This document shows, one piece after another, positions 1-10,195 of a stretch of DNA of 64,000 nt. Within the stretch, counting starts at the first letter, position 1. Each line of letters opens with the position of its first letter. The stretch is from Bisgaardia hudsonensis (GTDB lineage Bacteria > Pseudomonadota > Gammaproteobacteria > Enterobacterales > Pasteurellaceae). The position numbers and the translations under genes are program-made. The stretch spans positions 402,317-466,316 of the forward strand of contig NZ_SLXI01000001.1 in assembly GCF_004345785.1 (NCBI RefSeq), written 5' to 3'. The notes under the pieces were generated by a model. The model was not told where the DNA came from. It ran no database searches and saw only the letters and a list, made by a program, of their open reading frames with translations.

Positions 1-104
1 TTTACTAATTTACTAATTTACTAATTTACTAATTTACTAATTTACTAATTTACTAATTTACTAATTTACTAATTTACTAATTTACTAATTTACTAATTTA
101 CTAA
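1..104. repeat. Octanucleotide tandem repeat (TTTACTAA)13
   Basis: Thirteen perfect copies of TTTACTAA run from the first base of the window, so the tract may continue upstream. Perfect short tandem repeats of this length are a typical substrate of slipped-strand mispairing and phase variation in Pasteurellaceae. The nearest visible gene is a lipoprotein gene ending 62 bp away and pointing toward the repeat, so the tract is downstream of it. Any gene it controls must lie left of the window. Repeat seen directly; role inferred. Confidence 0.95.
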
Positions 105-165
105 GCAATAGCAGATTAAAAAATATTAATATTTTAGCCGTTCTTTAATAGTAAATAGTCGATGG

Positions 166-576
166 TTATTTTTTGATATATTTTCCCGCTAGTGAGGCAC
201 CACCACTACAGTATTGCATCATTGTAAATCGTTCTTCAAATTTTTGAGTAAACACCTCAACGGCTAGCTTATCGCTAGTAGGAATAAGAGACATTAGTAC
301 TTGGTTGTTTTTATTATTAGCAATATTGACCCATAGTATATTATTTTTTAGTTTTGCAGTGCCTGAAAATTGACAAGCTGGTTTTCCTTTTATTTTCGAA
401 GCAGAAAAATATACGTTATAATTCTGTTCGTTTTGTATGATGGAGAGCGTTTGCCGATATTCTTCTTGGGTTTTAGTGAAGGTTTCATAATAGCCTTGAT
501 AATCAAAAGTTTGTTGATTTAATTGACAACTAAATAATGCAAGGGTAACTAGTATAGTATAAAACATTTTTTTCAT
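166..576 (-). CDS. Small predicted lipoprotein, unknown function
   Basis: A 136-residue protein. The N-terminus has a basic start (MKKMF), a short hydrophobic stretch and a lipobox-like LFSC, with Cys17 as the expected lipidation site. The mature part is hydrophilic with predicted beta character (several short strands around residues 50-115) and has two further cysteines (C68 and one near residue 123) that could form a disulfide in the periplasm. I do not recognise the family. It stands alone, with the octamer repeat downstream and the divergent cytidine deaminase gene upstream. The start at 576 gives a normal lipoprotein signal; a start three codons later is also possible. Real gene likely, function unknown. 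Confidence 0.6.
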   Translation of the reverse strand: MKKMFYTILVTLALFSCQLNQQTFDYQGYYETFTKTQEEYRQTLSIIQNEQNYNVYFSASKIKGKPACQFSGTAKLKNNILWVNIANNKNNQVLMSLIPTSDKLAVEVFTQKFEERFTMMQYCSGGASLAGKYIKK

Positions 577-740
577 ATTAAGGCATATACTCGATTTGAG
601 ATTAATTTGTCTTTATATCATTATAGTTTTTAATTGTAAAAAAGAATATTAAATATTTATAACTTTTTGATTTTTAGATTATTTGCTATTACAATTAAAT
701 ATGTCCTTAGAAAAAAATTATTTAATTATATGGAGTGATT

Positions 741-1136
741 ATGGATATTAACAAGAAGCTAGTAGAAGAAGCACTAAAAAGTCGTAATAACGCTTATGCC
801 CCTTATTCTAATTTTCAAGTAGGTGCAGCAGTATTGACTGAAGATGATGAAATCTATTCGGGTTGTAATATCGAAAATGCCTCATATACTCCGACAGTAT
901 GTGCGGAAAGGGTTGCTATATTTAAAGCGGTATATGATGGACATAAAAAAATAAAGAAAGTGGCTATTGTAGGGAAATTGGGTGATTATACTTTTCCTTG
1001 TGGCGTTTGCCGACAGGTGATCAGGGAGTTTTGTACCACAGATTGTGAGATTATTGTGATAAAAAATAAAGAGGAATATCAAACACTAAAATTTACAGAA
1101 TTATTCCCTCATAGTTTTGGTCCTGATAGTTTATAG
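741..1136 (+). CDS. cdd: Cytidine deaminase, short tetrameric type
   Basis: Deaminates cytidine and deoxycytidine to uridine and deoxyuridine in pyrimidine salvage, in the cytosol. The 131-residue protein has the canonical zinc and catalytic motifs CAER (Cys54, Glu56) and PCGVC (Cys87, Cys90), and the N-terminal YAPYSNFQVGAA segment that lines the substrate pocket. This is the short, homotetrameric form typical of Bacillus. H. influenzae and E. coli have a dimeric enzyme of about 290 residues, so the short form is unusual here. I start at ATG 741, because GGAG at 732-735 is well spaced for it; the in-frame GTG at 735 overlaps that ribosome site. A hairpin terminator follows. Confidence 0.93.
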   Translation: MDINKKLVEEALKSRNNAYAPYSNFQVGAAVLTEDDEIYSGCNIENASYTPTVCAERVAIFKAVYDGHKKIKKVAIVGKLGDYTFPCGVCRQVIREFCTTDCEIIVIKNKEEYQTLKFTELFPHSFGPDSL

Positions 1137-1148
1137 TCCATTGGATTT

Positions 1149-1183
1149 TGATGTTGAGATATTGTAGTAATATTTCAACATCA
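1149..1183 (+). terminator. Hairpin terminator after cdd
   Basis: A 15-bp stem (one G:U-type mismatch) with a 5-nt loop, TGATGTTGAGATATT against AATATTTCAACATCA. It ends the cdd transcript and separates it from the convergent membrane-protein gene. The T tract after the stem is weak. Confidence 0.6.
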
Positions 1184-1224
1184 TTGTATAAAAAATCTTA
1201 TATCCATTTCTAAATTTATACAGA

Positions 1225-1470
1225 TTATTCTGGAATAATTGGCATTAAAAGGCGACTTACGAAAGCAATAATCAAAAGTAATGCAAGTAAATATTTAAAT
1301 TCAATTATATTTTCTGGAATAAATACACAAATTAATGATAAAACTAATAGCACAAATAGCTCTATTAGATTTGCGAGACTTTGTGCACCAAATCCAAGTG
1401 CGGTCAAAATTATCCAAAATATAGAAGGTAAAAAAAGGATAATAAGTTTTTTAAGTATAAATATTAACAT
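1225..1470 (-). CDS. Small three-helix membrane protein, unknown function
   Basis: An 81-residue, almost entirely hydrophobic protein with about three membrane segments (roughly residues 3-22, 28-48 and 57-77). I do not recognise a family. The start at 1470 (MLIFILKK) lies 5 bp beyond the stop of the upstream metallohydrolase gene, so the two are probably co-transcribed and translationally coupled. A longer in-frame reading begins inside that gene, but it adds a hydrophilic tail without a good ribosome site. It may be a membrane partner of the hydrolase; that is inference from adjacency only. Confidence 0.5.
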   Translation of the reverse strand: MLIFILKKLIILFLPSIFWIILTALGFGAQSLANLIELFVLLVLSLICVFIPENIIEFKYLLALLLIIAFVSRLLMPIIPE

Positions 1471-1474
1471 TAAG

Positions 1475-2587
1475 TTATTCCACAGACTTCCACCATTGAG
1501 AATAGTGTTTTTTTGTATCACCAATAATTACTTCTTCACCAATCATTGGTGTGATTATTGGTAAATTTAATTCCTCAGCTTTTTTCTTTGCTCGTTCAAT
1601 CGGATCTGTCCATGAATGTAGAGCAAGTCTAAAGGTTGCCCAGTGCATAGGAAGTAATTGTTTAGCTTGCACATCAACACCTGCTTGAATACTCTCTTCT
1701 GGTACCATATGAACATTTCTCCACATCTCATCATATTGACCACATTCCATTAAAGCAAGATCAAAAGGACCAAATTTATTACCAATTTCTTTAAATTGAT
1801 CTGTATAACCACCATCTCCACTAAAAAATATTCGTTCTTTAGGTGAGATAATTGACCACGAACACCATAGAGTTTCCATATTATTGGTTACTTTTCTACC
1901 CGAAAAATGTTGAGCAGGTGTACAGATTAACTCTAGTCCTTTGTAAGTTATTGTTTGCCACCAATCTAGTTCAGTGATTTTCTCTTTTGTTATTCCCCAA
2001 GCTTCAAGATGAGCTCCTACACCTAAAGGAACAAAAAAGTGTTCTGTTTTATCTTTTAAACGGCGAACAGACTTGTAATCAAGATGATCATAATGATCAT
2101 GAGAAAAAATAACAGCATTAATTGGTGGAAGATCTTCAATTTCAAGAGGTAATTCTATGTGATAGCGATTGCTCCCTAACCATTTGTGAGGAGCGGCAAC
2201 TTTCGCCAGCATTGGGTCTAATAAAATATTTTTACCATCTATCTGCAATAAAAAAGCAGAATGTCCATACCAAAAAAGTCGGCTTGGACCTTGATAGTTT
2301 TCTACTTCTACAGGATCGAGTTTTTTTATTGGTAAGTTATGTTGAGGCGTACATTTAGGTGATTTTTTAAAATAAAATTTATAAGCTATTTTCAATTTAC
2401 CAATAACGTTTGCGTGAGAAAATTGATGCATTGTTTTATTATGAAAAATCCCATCGTTAAATTGGGTTGATTGACGATATAACTGCTTCCTTTCTTTTGA
2501 AATATTAGCCCCAAAATTAGGATAAAACGTTACAAATAATAAATAAAAAAGTGTAACGAAAAGAATTAATCCAATTAGATATAGCAT
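1475..2587 (-). CDS. Membrane-anchored metallo-beta-lactamase-fold hydrolase (NAPE-PLD/UlaG-like)
   Basis: A 370-residue protein with an N-terminal membrane segment (about residues 2-22) and a soluble metallo-beta-lactamase domain. The metal-binding signature SHDHYDHLD is present, followed by a GDGGYTDQF motif and a late MHWATF histidine, which together give the dinuclear metal site. The overall pattern matches COG2220, the family holding N-acyl-phosphatidylethanolamine phospholipase D and UlaG-like lactonases. A phosphodiesterase or lipid hydrolase acting at the inner membrane is plausible, but the substrate cannot be read from sequence. The small membrane-protein gene follows directly. Confidence 0.82.
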   Translation of the reverse strand: MLYLIGLILFVTLFYLLFVTFYPNFGANISKERKQLYRQSTQFNDGIFHNKTMHQFSHANVIGKLKIAYKFYFKKSPKCTPQHNLPIKKLDPVEVENYQGPSRLFWYGHSAFLLQIDGKNILLDPMLAKVAAPHKWLGSNRYHIELPLEIEDLPPINAVIFSHDHYDHLDYKSVRRLKDKTEHFFVPLGVGAHLEAWGITKEKITELDWWQTITYKGLELICTPAQHFSGRKVTNNMETLWCSWSIISPKERIFFSGDGGYTDQFKEIGNKFGPFDLALMECGQYDEMWRNVHMVPEESIQAGVDVQAKQLLPMHWATFRLALHSWTDPIERAKKKAEELNLPIITPMIGEEVIIGDTKKHYSQWWKSVE

Positions 2588-2733
2588 ATTTATAGCCCTG
2601 TTTTTTCTTTATTTTTATTAATGTAATAAGTGTATTTAAAATAGTTTTTGAGTATATCACAACTAGCTAAAAAATGAGTTAGAGTAAAAAATAGCTATTT
2701 TTATATAAAAAATTAAAAAAATCTGACCGCACT

Positions 2734-3738
2734 TTATATCAACTTTCTCAATATTCTATTTTTTGAAAATAAATAGCTAATAATCATAGAAATAGAGAAG
2801 ACAATAGAAAATTTGATAATAATTTCGATTATGATATTAGTTGATATTTGAAGTGGATATTTTTCAAATATCTTCACCAACACACTCAATACGCCAGCAT
2901 GAATAATATAAATGCCTAAAGTTAGTGGTGCAAGTTTTTCAAACAATACATTTTTTAAGTTAATTTGGCTGAATATTTGGTAAAAAGCCAAAGAGCTGAT
3001 AATAACAAATGGTGAAAGATAATTATAAAAATATAGGCTATTAAAATAGCTAAGCGTAAAGTAAGTTGCTATGGCAGTAGCGATACTGGAGATAATATAA
3101 ATTAGGCTTAAACTTAGTACTGAAAAATAGCGTAAATCTTTTAATAAATACCCTAAGAAAAAGTACCCTAAATATTTTAACGACCATAACATAAAAAAGG
3201 TTTTATTCCCAAGCACGCTATCGTAAGTATCAAGAATCATACCAAAAATAATTAGCCCAATAGACAAGGTATAGCATTGTTTTAAGGTAAGTTTTTCTTT
3301 AATTTCTCTTAGTATCGGCGTGATTAAGTATAAACCTAATAGCATATATAGATACCACAAATGATAATAAGGTTTACCTAGAATAATATTGTTGGCAATA
3401 GTATTAAAATTGAATTTCCCAGTTACATAATAGATCCCAATAAATTGGTAAAAAGAATAAATAACCGTAGCAAAAATTAAAGGTAATAAAATACGTTGTA
3501 CCCGCTTTTTATAAAAATCTTGAATAGGCTCTTTTTTATCAAGTAAATAACGACCAGAAATAAGAACAAAGAGCGGAACACATATTCTTGAAAAGGAATC
3601 AATAAGATTAGCTGTCCAAAAATTGAAGTTATATTCTTCATCACCTATGGAAACAACATAACCACCAGAGATATGTAATAGAATTACTAATATTGTAGCG
3701 ATCACACGCAGTGCATCAATGGAAATATTTCTAGTCAT
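2734..3738 (-). CDS. Acyltransferase-3 family membrane protein (WecH/OafA-like)
   Basis: A 334-residue polytopic inner-membrane protein with about ten hydrophobic segments. Hallmarks of the acyltransferase-3 family are visible: a first helix starting SIDALRVIA, an early histidine (LLHISGG) in the first membrane segment, and the R-x-x-R pattern KKRVQRILLP after residue 80. These enzymes transfer acetyl or succinyl groups to surface glycans or peptides. No glycan genes adjoin it and the capsule locus is 10 kb away, so the acceptor is unknown. Its 3' end overlaps a USS at 2726-2734. Confidence 0.8.
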   Translation of the reverse strand: MTRNISIDALRVIATILVILLHISGGYVVSIGDEEYNFNFWTANLIDSFSRICVPLFVLISGRYLLDKKEPIQDFYKKRVQRILLPLIFATVIYSFYQFIGIYYVTGKFNFNTIANNIILGKPYYHLWYLYMLLGLYLITPILREIKEKLTLKQCYTLSIGLIIFGMILDTYDSVLGNKTFFMLWSLKYLGYFFLGYLLKDLRYFSVLSLSLIYIISSIATAIATYFTLSYFNSLYFYNYLSPFVIISSLAFYQIFSQINLKNVLFEKLAPLTLGIYIIHAGVLSVLVKIFEKYPLQISTNIIIEIIIKFSIVFSISMIISYLFSKNRILRKLI

Positions 3739-3792
3739 TTGAAGTTCCTAATGCTGATATAATAACCAACACTAAAATAAATATTAAAATTT

Positions 3793-4230
3793 TCAACCGC
3801 AGTTTTTTGTTTGTTTTTTAATATTTTCTTTAGGTTGTAAAAATTTCCAAATGATCCACGCCCAAGCAATAAAAAGGAATTGGAATGGAACACGAATAAG
3901 TGCTAATTTGTGTGTACCGATAGCTGGATTTTCCATAAATACATCACTAATATGGATTGGTAAATAAATCCAAAACATAAAGAAAATTGCTAATGCTGCC
4001 CAAGCACTGATAGATTTACCAAATAGTTGGAAATTAAAGATTAATAGGATACCTAGTATAATTTCAATAACTCCAGAAAAGAAAACAAAAAACTCAGTGA
4101 ATGGTAAAAATCTTGGTACAAATGCAAGATAAAATTCGGGTGTTAAAAAATGTTGAAGTCCTGCATTGATCATAAAAATAGCTAATAAATAGCGTAATAT
4201 TACTAATAGAATGTGAGTGAGTTTTTTCAT
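3793..4230 (-). CDS. DoxX-family membrane protein
   Basis: A 145-residue inner-membrane protein with four hydrophobic helices and a DoxX-like first helix containing NAGLQHF. DoxX-family proteins are poorly defined; members are linked to terminal oxidases or thiol/redox homeostasis. I start at the internal ATG 4230 (MKKLTHILL), which gives a normal membrane N-terminus; an upstream in-frame ATG at 4263 adds 11 polar residues. It is monocistronic between the acyltransferase and topB genes. Family fairly clear, physiological role unknown. Confidence 0.75.
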   Translation of the reverse strand: MKKLTHILLVILRYLLAIFMINAGLQHFLTPEFYLAFVPRFLPFTEFFVFFSGVIEIILGILLIFNFQLFGKSISAWAALAIFFMFWIYLPIHISDVFMENPAIGTHKLALIRVPFQFLFIAWAWIIWKFLQPKENIKKQTKNCG

Positions 4231-4313
4231 TGGATTTCTCTGTAGTTTTTGGTTTATGTTCAAAATAGCTGTATGATTTTCACATAATAATAACGGATAT
4301 GCAAAAATATTCC

Positions 4314-6236
4314 TTATTTTCTAACCGCTCTTTTAGCTATCTTTGGTTTTCTAGTCGGTGTTTTAACCACACTTTTCACTTGACTTAACTGTCGTAACGC
4401 ATTGAAGTTTACATAGCGAATAAGTTCGGGTAAAAATTGGGTTAATGTTGTAATAAATTGCTGATAACTCATTTCTTTTTGGCTGATACTGGTTAATTGG
4501 GATTCCCAGTGAGCTGTCATATCGGGTTGTGTAGCGGTATCAGGTAGGGCTTGGATTAAAATTCTGCCCGTTTCTGTACTATGGATATTACGTCCTTTTT
4601 TATATAAAAAACCTCGTTTAAAGAGTAATTCAATAATGCCTGCTCGAGTGGCTTCTGTCCCAAGTCCGTCAGTTTCCCTTAGGATTTTTTTGAGTTCTTT
4701 GTCTTGTACAAAACGAGCGATCCCAGTCATTGCAGAAAGCAATGTGGCATCGGTAAATGGCTTTGGTGGCTGTGTTTTTTTGCTGATAATCTCTCCTTTT
4801 TCGCAGAATAGAGTTTGTCCTTTTTTTACGATTGGTAAGAGAGGTTCTTGTTGTTCATTATCATCATCTTCTTTACCCCACAGTTGTTTCCAGCCCGCAA
4901 TTTGTAAATTTCTTGCTTGAGCAATAAATATGCCACCGGCAATGGTTAAGGTAATCTTACTTTTACGATATTCAGCATCGGGGCAAAATTGCATTAAGTA
5001 TTGGCGAACAATTAAATAATAAATTTGCCATTCTTGCTGAGTTAAATTAGTCGCTCGATTCTTTGCTGTTGGGATAATGGCGTGGTGAGCGTCCACTTTT
5101 TTATCATTCCAACAACGATTTTTTTGTTCGCTGTTGATAATTTCAGGGAGTGGTTGATAATCTTTTATATGTGTTGAAATTGCATTCAGTACATTAAAAC
5201 GCTCTGCAAAATGTTCTTCGGGTAAATAACGACAATCTGAACGGGGATAAGTGATTAGACGATGTGTTTCATACAAGCGTTGGCAAGTATCTAACACATC
5301 TTGTGCAGACATTCCATAACGTTTTGCCGCATCAATTTGTAATGCTGATAAAGAATAGGGTAGTGGAGCAGTTTCTTTTTCTCTTTTATCAATATATTCT
5401 GTTACAGTAGCAGCTTGACCCGTAATTCGTTTTACTACATTTTCAGCAAGATCACGAGAAAGTACACGACCATTTTCATCTTGATAGTCTTCACAGGCTT
5501 TGCTTGGCTGCCAAAGTGCGGTAAATTTTTGTGGTGTTTCTTCTTGTGTTTCCACAAAAGCTTGTACTTCAAAATAATCTTTCGGTTGAAAATTTTCAAT
5601 ATCCAGATCACGTCGAACAATTAGCCCTAAAACTGGGGTTTGCACTCGTCCTACTGAAAGTACACCATCATAGCCAGCTTGGCGACCACGAATAGTATAA
5701 GCTCGGGTCATATTAATGCCATATAGCCAGTCTGCTCTTGCTCTAGCCAAAGCGGAGGTTGCTAATGGAATAAAATTCCGATTGGATTGTAATTTTTGAA
5801 CGGCTTTTTCTACGGCTTTAGGGTTTAAATCGCTAATTAAGCAACGCTGAATATTATTACGTTTTTCTACGGGTAAATTAGCATAATTAAATACTTCATC
5901 CACCAAAAGTTGTCCTTCTCTGTCAGGGTCGCCTGCGTGGATCAGTTCATTTGCTTGATGAATTAATTTTATAACTGTATTAAGCTGCTTTTTGACATCT
6001 TTTCTCGGGTTTAATTGCCATTTTTCTGGAATAATAGGTAAATGCTCCAAACGCCATTGTTTGAATTTTTCATCATAGGCATCAGGTTCTGCTTGTTCTA
6101 GTAAATGACCGACACACCAAGTAACGCAATCATTTTCGCCACATTGTATATAACCATCTTTGCGTTGATGAGGTTTGGGTAATACATCGGCAATAGCTCT
6201 AGCAAGGCTGGGTTTTTCGGCTACAAATAATCGCAT
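4314..6236 (-). CDS. topB: DNA topoisomerase III (type IA)
   Basis: Type IA topoisomerase that decatenates and relaxes DNA, using a 5'-phosphotyrosine intermediate. The 640-residue protein begins [10 protein letters not shown], the standard TopB start with the catalytic acidic residue of the Toprim fold (Glu7). It has the Toprim DxD in GDPDREGQ (Asp103, Asp105) and the active tyrosine in ITYPRSD (Tyr330). The C-terminus ends in a lysine/arginine-rich tail that probably contacts DNA. Length is close to the ~650 of E. coli TopB. The reading frame continues 19 codons upstream, but the family start at 6236 is preferred. A USS lies inside the gene at 5514-5522. Confidence 0.95.
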   Translation of the reverse strand: MRLFVAEKPSLARAIADVLPKPHQRKDGYIQCGENDCVTWCVGHLLEQAEPDAYDEKFKQWRLEHLPIIPEKWQLNPRKDVKKQLNTVIKLIHQANELIHAGDPDREGQLLVDEVFNYANLPVEKRNNIQRCLISDLNPKAVEKAVQKLQSNRNFIPLATSALARARADWLYGINMTRAYTIRGRQAGYDGVLSVGRVQTPVLGLIVRRDLDIENFQPKDYFEVQAFVETQEETPQKFTALWQPSKACEDYQDENGRVLSRDLAENVVKRITGQAATVTEYIDKREKETAPLPYSLSALQIDAAKRYGMSAQDVLDTCQRLYETHRLITYPRSDCRYLPEEHFAERFNVLNAISTHIKDYQPLPEIINSEQKNRCWNDKKVDAHHAIIPTAKNRATNLTQQEWQIYYLIVRQYLMQFCPDAEYRKSKITLTIAGGIFIAQARNLQIAGWKQLWGKEDDDNEQQEPLLPIVKKGQTLFCEKGEIISKKTQPPKPFTDATLLSAMTGIARFVQDKELKKILRETDGLGTEATRAGIIELLFKRGFLYKKGRNIHSTETGRILIQALPDTATQPDMTAHWESQLTSISQKEMSYQQFITTLTQFLPELIRYVNFNALRQLSQVKSVVKTPTRKPKIAKRAVRK

Positions 6237-6354
6237 AGGTATATCATTATCAGAAAGTATAAAAAGGATAAATAAACGTTTCAATTCTAGCATAATTAAT
6301 AAAAATTCGCTAAAATGCGAGGGTTTTTAATCAATTAACTATGGAAGAAAAATT

Positions 6355-6684
6355 ATGTTTGGAAAAGGTGGCTTAGGCAACTTAATGAAACAAGCACAAC
6401 AAATGCAAGATCGTATGCAGAAAATGCAAGAAGAAGTGGCAAAGTTGGAAGTAACAGGTGAGTCAGGTGCTGGTTTAGTAAAAATAACGATTAATGGGGC
6501 ACATAATTGTCGCCGTATTGAAATTGATCCATCTTTAGTAGAAGATGATAAAGAAATGCTAGAAGATTTAATTGCCGCGGCATTTAACGATGCGGTTCGC
6601 CGTGCAGAAGAGTTGCAAAAAGAAAAAATGGCATCAGTAACGGCAGGAATGTCATTACCGCCAGGTTTTAAAATGCCATTCTAA
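6355..6684 (+). CDS. ybaB: YbaB/EbfC nucleoid-associated protein
   Basis: A 109-residue protein with the glutamine- and methionine-rich N-terminal helix ([14 protein letters not shown]) and the conserved [14 protein letters not shown] core of the YbaB/EbfC family. These dimers bind DNA and associate with the nucleoid. It lies directly upstream of recR, as in most proteobacteria, suggesting a role near recombination and repair. It is separated from recR by about 100 bp containing an inverted USS pair. Start ATG 6355 follows a GGAAGAAA ribosome site. Confidence 0.95.
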   Translation: MFGKGGLGNLMKQAQQMQDRMQKMQEEVAKLEVTGESGAGLVKITINGAHNCRRIEIDPSLVEDDKEMLEDLIAAAFNDAVRRAEELQKEKMASVTAGMSLPPGFKMPF

Positions 6685-6698
6685 AAAATTATAAAAAT

Positions 6699-6746
6699 AA
6701 CCGCACTTTTATTTTTAAACTAAATTTACTACGATAAGTGCGGTTT
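6699..6746 (+). terminator. Inverted USS pair acting as terminator (ybaB/recR)
   Basis: ACCGCACTT at 6700-6708 and AAGTGCGGT at 6736-6744 form an inverted pair able to fold into a 10-bp stem, with a T-rich stretch after it. Paired USS downstream of genes are known to double as intrinsic terminators in Haemophilus. Confidence 0.75.
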
Positions 6747-6786
6747 ATTTTTTCACTTTTTATCTTTTAATTTATCTTAAGAAAAT

Positions 6787-7392
6787 ATGCAAACTAGCCC
6801 TTTACTTGAAGCACTTATTGAGAGTTTACGTTGTTTACCGGGTGTTGGTCCAAAATCTGCACAACGTATGGCATATCATTTATTACAACGTAATCGTAAT
6901 GGTGGTATGGATTTAGCTCGAGCATTGACTGCTGCGATGTCACAAATAGGGCATTGTGAACATTGTCGTACTTTTACGGAAGAAGATGTTTGTAGTATTT
7001 GTAATAATCCACGTCGTCAAAATTCTGGCTTGCTTTGTATTGTGGAACAACCAGCTGATATTCAAGCTATTGAGCAAACAGGCCAATTTTCAGGACGTTA
7101 TTTTGTGTTGATGGGACATCTTTCGCCTATTGATGGCATTGGACCCCGTGAGATTGGTCTAGATAAATTACAAAAACGTTTACAGACAGAAAAATTTGTA
7201 GAAGTGATTTTAGCAACTAATCCGACTATAGAAGGTGATGTTACCGCCAATTATATTGCTGAGCTTTGTATGCAAGCTGGTATTAAAGTAAGTCGTATTG
7301 CTCACGGTATTCCAGTTGGTGGTGAGTTAGAAATGGTAGATGGAACAACCTTAAGTCATTCTTTCTTAGGGCGTCGGGAAATAAATAATTAA
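6787..7392 (+). CDS. recR: Recombination mediator protein RecR
   Basis: RecR acts with RecF/RecO to load RecA on gapped DNA. The 201-residue protein shows the family order: an N-terminal helix-hairpin-helix ([17 protein letters not shown]), a four-cysteine zinc finger (CEHC...CSIC, residues 57-72) and a Toprim domain starting CIVEQPADI. It ends with the usual [10 protein letters not shown] tail. Length equals the E. coli protein. Full and apparently intact. It follows ybaB and is itself followed by a 13-bp hairpin. Confidence 0.97.
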   Translation: MQTSPLLEALIESLRCLPGVGPKSAQRMAYHLLQRNRNGGMDLARALTAAMSQIGHCEHCRTFTEEDVCSICNNPRRQNSGLLCIVEQPADIQAIEQTGQFSGRYFVLMGHLSPIDGIGPREIGLDKLQKRLQTEKFVEVILATNPTIEGDVTANYIAELCMQAGIKVSRIAHGIPVGGELEMVDGTTLSHSFLGRREINN

Positions 7393-7449
7393 TTTGTAAA
7401 TAATATACTTGGGTTGTTTATATTAACTTGCCCTTTCTATTGATAGAAT

Positions 7450-7484
7450 AATGCTACTACTAATATTTTTCTAGTAGTAGCATT
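7450..7484. terminator. 13-bp perfect hairpin between recR and acnB
   Basis: AATGCTACTACTA (7450-7462) and TAGTAGTAGCATT (7472-7484) are perfect inverted repeats with a 9-nt loop, placed between the convergent recR and acnB genes. A bidirectional terminator is the likely role, although neither side has a long T tract. Confidence 0.6.
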
Positions 7485-7524
7485 TGGGGTAATCATCCTA
7501 TGTTTGTAATAAATATTACTTTAT

Positions 7525-10131
7525 TTAGACCGCAGTTTGAAAAATAACCTTTTCGGCTTTTTTAGTATAGCTATTGATTTGGTCAAAATTCATATAACGG
7601 TAAGTATCTTCTTTATCATTTTGTAAATCAGATACATAGGCGAGGTATTCTTCTACCGTTGGTAATTTACCTAAAAGTGCAGAAACAGAGGCTAATTCAG
7701 CAGAGGCTAAATAGACGTTTGCACCTTGTCCTAGACGATTAGGGAAGTTTCTTGTTGAGGTCGATACCACCGTTGCTCCCGAAGCAACACGAGCTTGATT
7801 TCCCATACAAAGCGAGCAACCAGGCATTTCTACTCTTGCACCGCTTTTACCATAAATACTGTAATAACCTTCTTCTGTTAATAGTGCGGCATCCATCTTT
7901 GTTGGTGGGGCGATCCATAAACGTGTAGGAATAACCTCCTTAAATTTGGCTAAAAGTTTTCCTGCTGCTCGGAAATGACCGATATTGGTCATACAAGAGC
8001 CAATAAATACTTCATCTATTTTATCGCCTTGTACTTCAGATAATAAACGAGCATCATCTGGATCATTTGGAGCACAAAGAATAGGTTCTTTAATATCATT
8101 GAGATCGATTTCAATAACTGCTGCATATTCGGCATCCTTATCCGCTTCAAGTAATTGCGGATCAGCAAGCCATTTTTCCATTTCTTTAATGCGACGTTCA
8201 ATAGTACGGGCATCGCCATATCCTTCGGAAATCATCCATTTTAATAATACTATATTAGAATTGAGATATTCAATAATAGGGGCTTTATCTAATTTAATTG
8301 TACAAGCTGCCGCAGAACGTTCCGCAGATGCATCAGAAAGCTCAAATGCTTGCTCTACTTTTAAATGTTCTAACCCTTCGATTTCTAATATTCGACCAGA
8401 GAAAATATTTTTCTTACCTTTTTTCTCTACGGTTAATAGTCCTTGCTGGATTGCATAATAAGGAATAGCATGCACTAAATCTCTTAGGGTAATACCAGCT
8501 TGCATTTCGCCTTTAAAGCGAACTAAAACACTTTCTGGCATATCTAATGGCATTACACCAGTTGCTGCCGCAAAAGCGACTAAACCTGAACCCGCGGGAA
8601 AAGAAATACCAATAGGGAAACGAGTATGAGAATCCCCCCCTGTTCCTACTGTATCAGGTAATAGCATACGATTTAGCCAAGAGTGAATAACACCATCACC
8701 GGGACGTAATGACACACCACCACGATTCATAATAAAATCAGGGAGAGTATGGTGTGTATTGACATCAATAGGTTTTGGATAAGCAGCGGTATGACAGAAA
8801 GATTGCATTACTAAATCAGCAGAGAACCCTAAACAAGCTAAGTCTTTTAGTTCATCTCTTGTCATTGGTCCTGTCGTATCTTGAGAGCCGACCGATGTCA
8901 TTCGTGGTTCACAATATTGACCTGGACGAATACCTTTAACGCCACAAGCTAGCCCTACCATTTTTTGAGCAAGGGTAAAGCCTTTATTGCTTGTAGTAGA
9001 GCTTTGAGGTTTTGCAAAAACATCACTTTCTGGCAAACCTAATTCGCAACGTGCTTTGTATGTTAATCCACGACCGATAATTAAAGGAATACGTCCACCA
9101 GCACGAACTTCATCTAACAGTACATTTGTTTTTAAGGTAAATTCAGCGAGTATTTCATCTGTATTATGTTTACAAATTTTGCCTTGATAAGGATAAATAT
9201 CAATAACATCACCCATATTCAAATTATTCACATCAACTTCTATGGGTAAAGCACCCGCATCTTCTAAAGTATTAAAGAATATAGGGGCAATTTTTCCACC
9301 TAATACCACTCCACCGGCACGTTTATTGGGAATATAAGGTATATCATCGCCCATAAACCATAAAACAGAATTTGTTGCCGATTTACGAGATGAGCCAGTA
9401 CCCACTACATCACCAACATAGGCTAAAGGATAACCTTTCTGTTTTAATCTATCTAATTGTTTTATTGGTCCAATATTTCCTACTTCATCAGGCTCAATAC
9501 CATCACGGGTATTTTTTAACATCGCCAAAGCGTGTAAGGGAATATCAGGTCTAGACCAAGCATCTTGAGCAGGTGAAAGATCATCAGTATTGGTTTCACC
9601 TGTTACTTTAAATACTGTAACGGTTAGCTTTTCTGCCAATTTGGGTTTAGATAAATACCATTCTGCATTTGCCCAAGATTGCATAATTTGTTGTGCATAG
9701 GTATTACCTAATTTAGCCTTCTCTGCAACGTCGTGAAAACTATCAAACATCAGCAAGGTTGTAGAAAGGACTTTAGCAGCAACAGGTGCTAGCTCTGAAT
9801 GATCAAGTGCGGTCAATAATGGTTCAATATTATAACCACCTTGCATTGTTCCTAATATCTCAATTGCTTTTTCTGCTGAGATAAGAGGAGAAAACGCATC
9901 TTTTTTGGTAATAGCAGATAAAAAACTGGCTTTTACATAAGCAGCTTCATCTACTCCAGCTGGAATGCGATTTTCAAATAAATCAAGAAGATAATCTGCT
10001 TTTTCTACTGGTGGATTTTTGAGTAATTCGATGAGCTGAGCGGTTTGTTCGGCATCCAAAGGTTTAGGTACAACACCTTGCAACGCACGCTCGTCAACGT
10101 GCATTTGATATGTTTGTAGAAAGTCTGACAT
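7525..10131 (-). CDS. acnB: Aconitate hydratase B
   Basis: Interconverts citrate and isocitrate through cis-aconitate in the TCA cycle. The 868-residue protein matches the AcnB type, with an N-terminal helical HEAT-like domain (residues 1-160), a swivel domain, then the three [4Fe-4S]-binding domains. Visible signatures are [33 protein letters not shown] and the cluster cysteines in GCSLCMGNQ. Length is nearly that of E. coli AcnB (865). It carries a USS at 9805-9813. AcnB-type proteins can also bind mRNA when the cluster is lost. It has its own promoter region and converges with recR. Confidence 0.98.
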   Translation of the reverse strand: MSDFLQTYQMHVDERALQGVVPKPLDAEQTAQLIELLKNPPVEKADYLLDLFENRIPAGVDEAAYVKASFLSAITKKDAFSPLISAEKAIEILGTMQGGYNIEPLLTALDHSELAPVAAKVLSTTLLMFDSFHDVAEKAKLGNTYAQQIMQSWANAEWYLSKPKLAEKLTVTVFKVTGETNTDDLSPAQDAWSRPDIPLHALAMLKNTRDGIEPDEVGNIGPIKQLDRLKQKGYPLAYVGDVVGTGSSRKSATNSVLWFMGDDIPYIPNKRAGGVVLGGKIAPIFFNTLEDAGALPIEVDVNNLNMGDVIDIYPYQGKICKHNTDEILAEFTLKTNVLLDEVRAGGRIPLIIGRGLTYKARCELGLPESDVFAKPQSSTTSNKGFTLAQKMVGLACGVKGIRPGQYCEPRMTSVGSQDTTGPMTRDELKDLACLGFSADLVMQSFCHTAAYPKPIDVNTHHTLPDFIMNRGGVSLRPGDGVIHSWLNRMLLPDTVGTGGDSHTRFPIGISFPAGSGLVAFAAATGVMPLDMPESVLVRFKGEMQAGITLRDLVHAIPYYAIQQGLLTVEKKGKKNIFSGRILEIEGLEHLKVEQAFELSDASAERSAAACTIKLDKAPIIEYLNSNIVLLKWMISEGYGDARTIERRIKEMEKWLADPQLLEADKDAEYAAVIEIDLNDIKEPILCAPNDPDDARLLSEVQGDKIDEVFIGSCMTNIGHFRAAGKLLAKFKEVIPTRLWIAPPTKMDAALLTEEGYYSIYGKSGARVEMPGCSLCMGNQARVASGATVVSTSTRNFPNRLGQGANVYLASAELASVSALLGKLPTVEEYLAYVSDLQNDKEDTYRYMNFDQINSYTKKAEKVIFQTAV

Positions 10132-10195
10132 TGTATTTTCCTTATCGTTATTAGGTATTTTAATGATGCACTGAGTAGATATTGAGTATTCGCAT

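Noticed and set aside
1-104. CRISPR array
   Set aside because: Units are contiguous 8-mers without spacers, and there are no cas genes in the window.
7525-7550. A USS-like GACCGCAGTTT at the acnB end
   Set aside because: One mismatch from the USS core, so not counted among exact copies; it is coding sequence.
8016-8458. Long frames inside acnB on the opposite strand and in another frame
   Set aside because: Shadow frames of a highly conserved enzyme gene; no start signal or known family.
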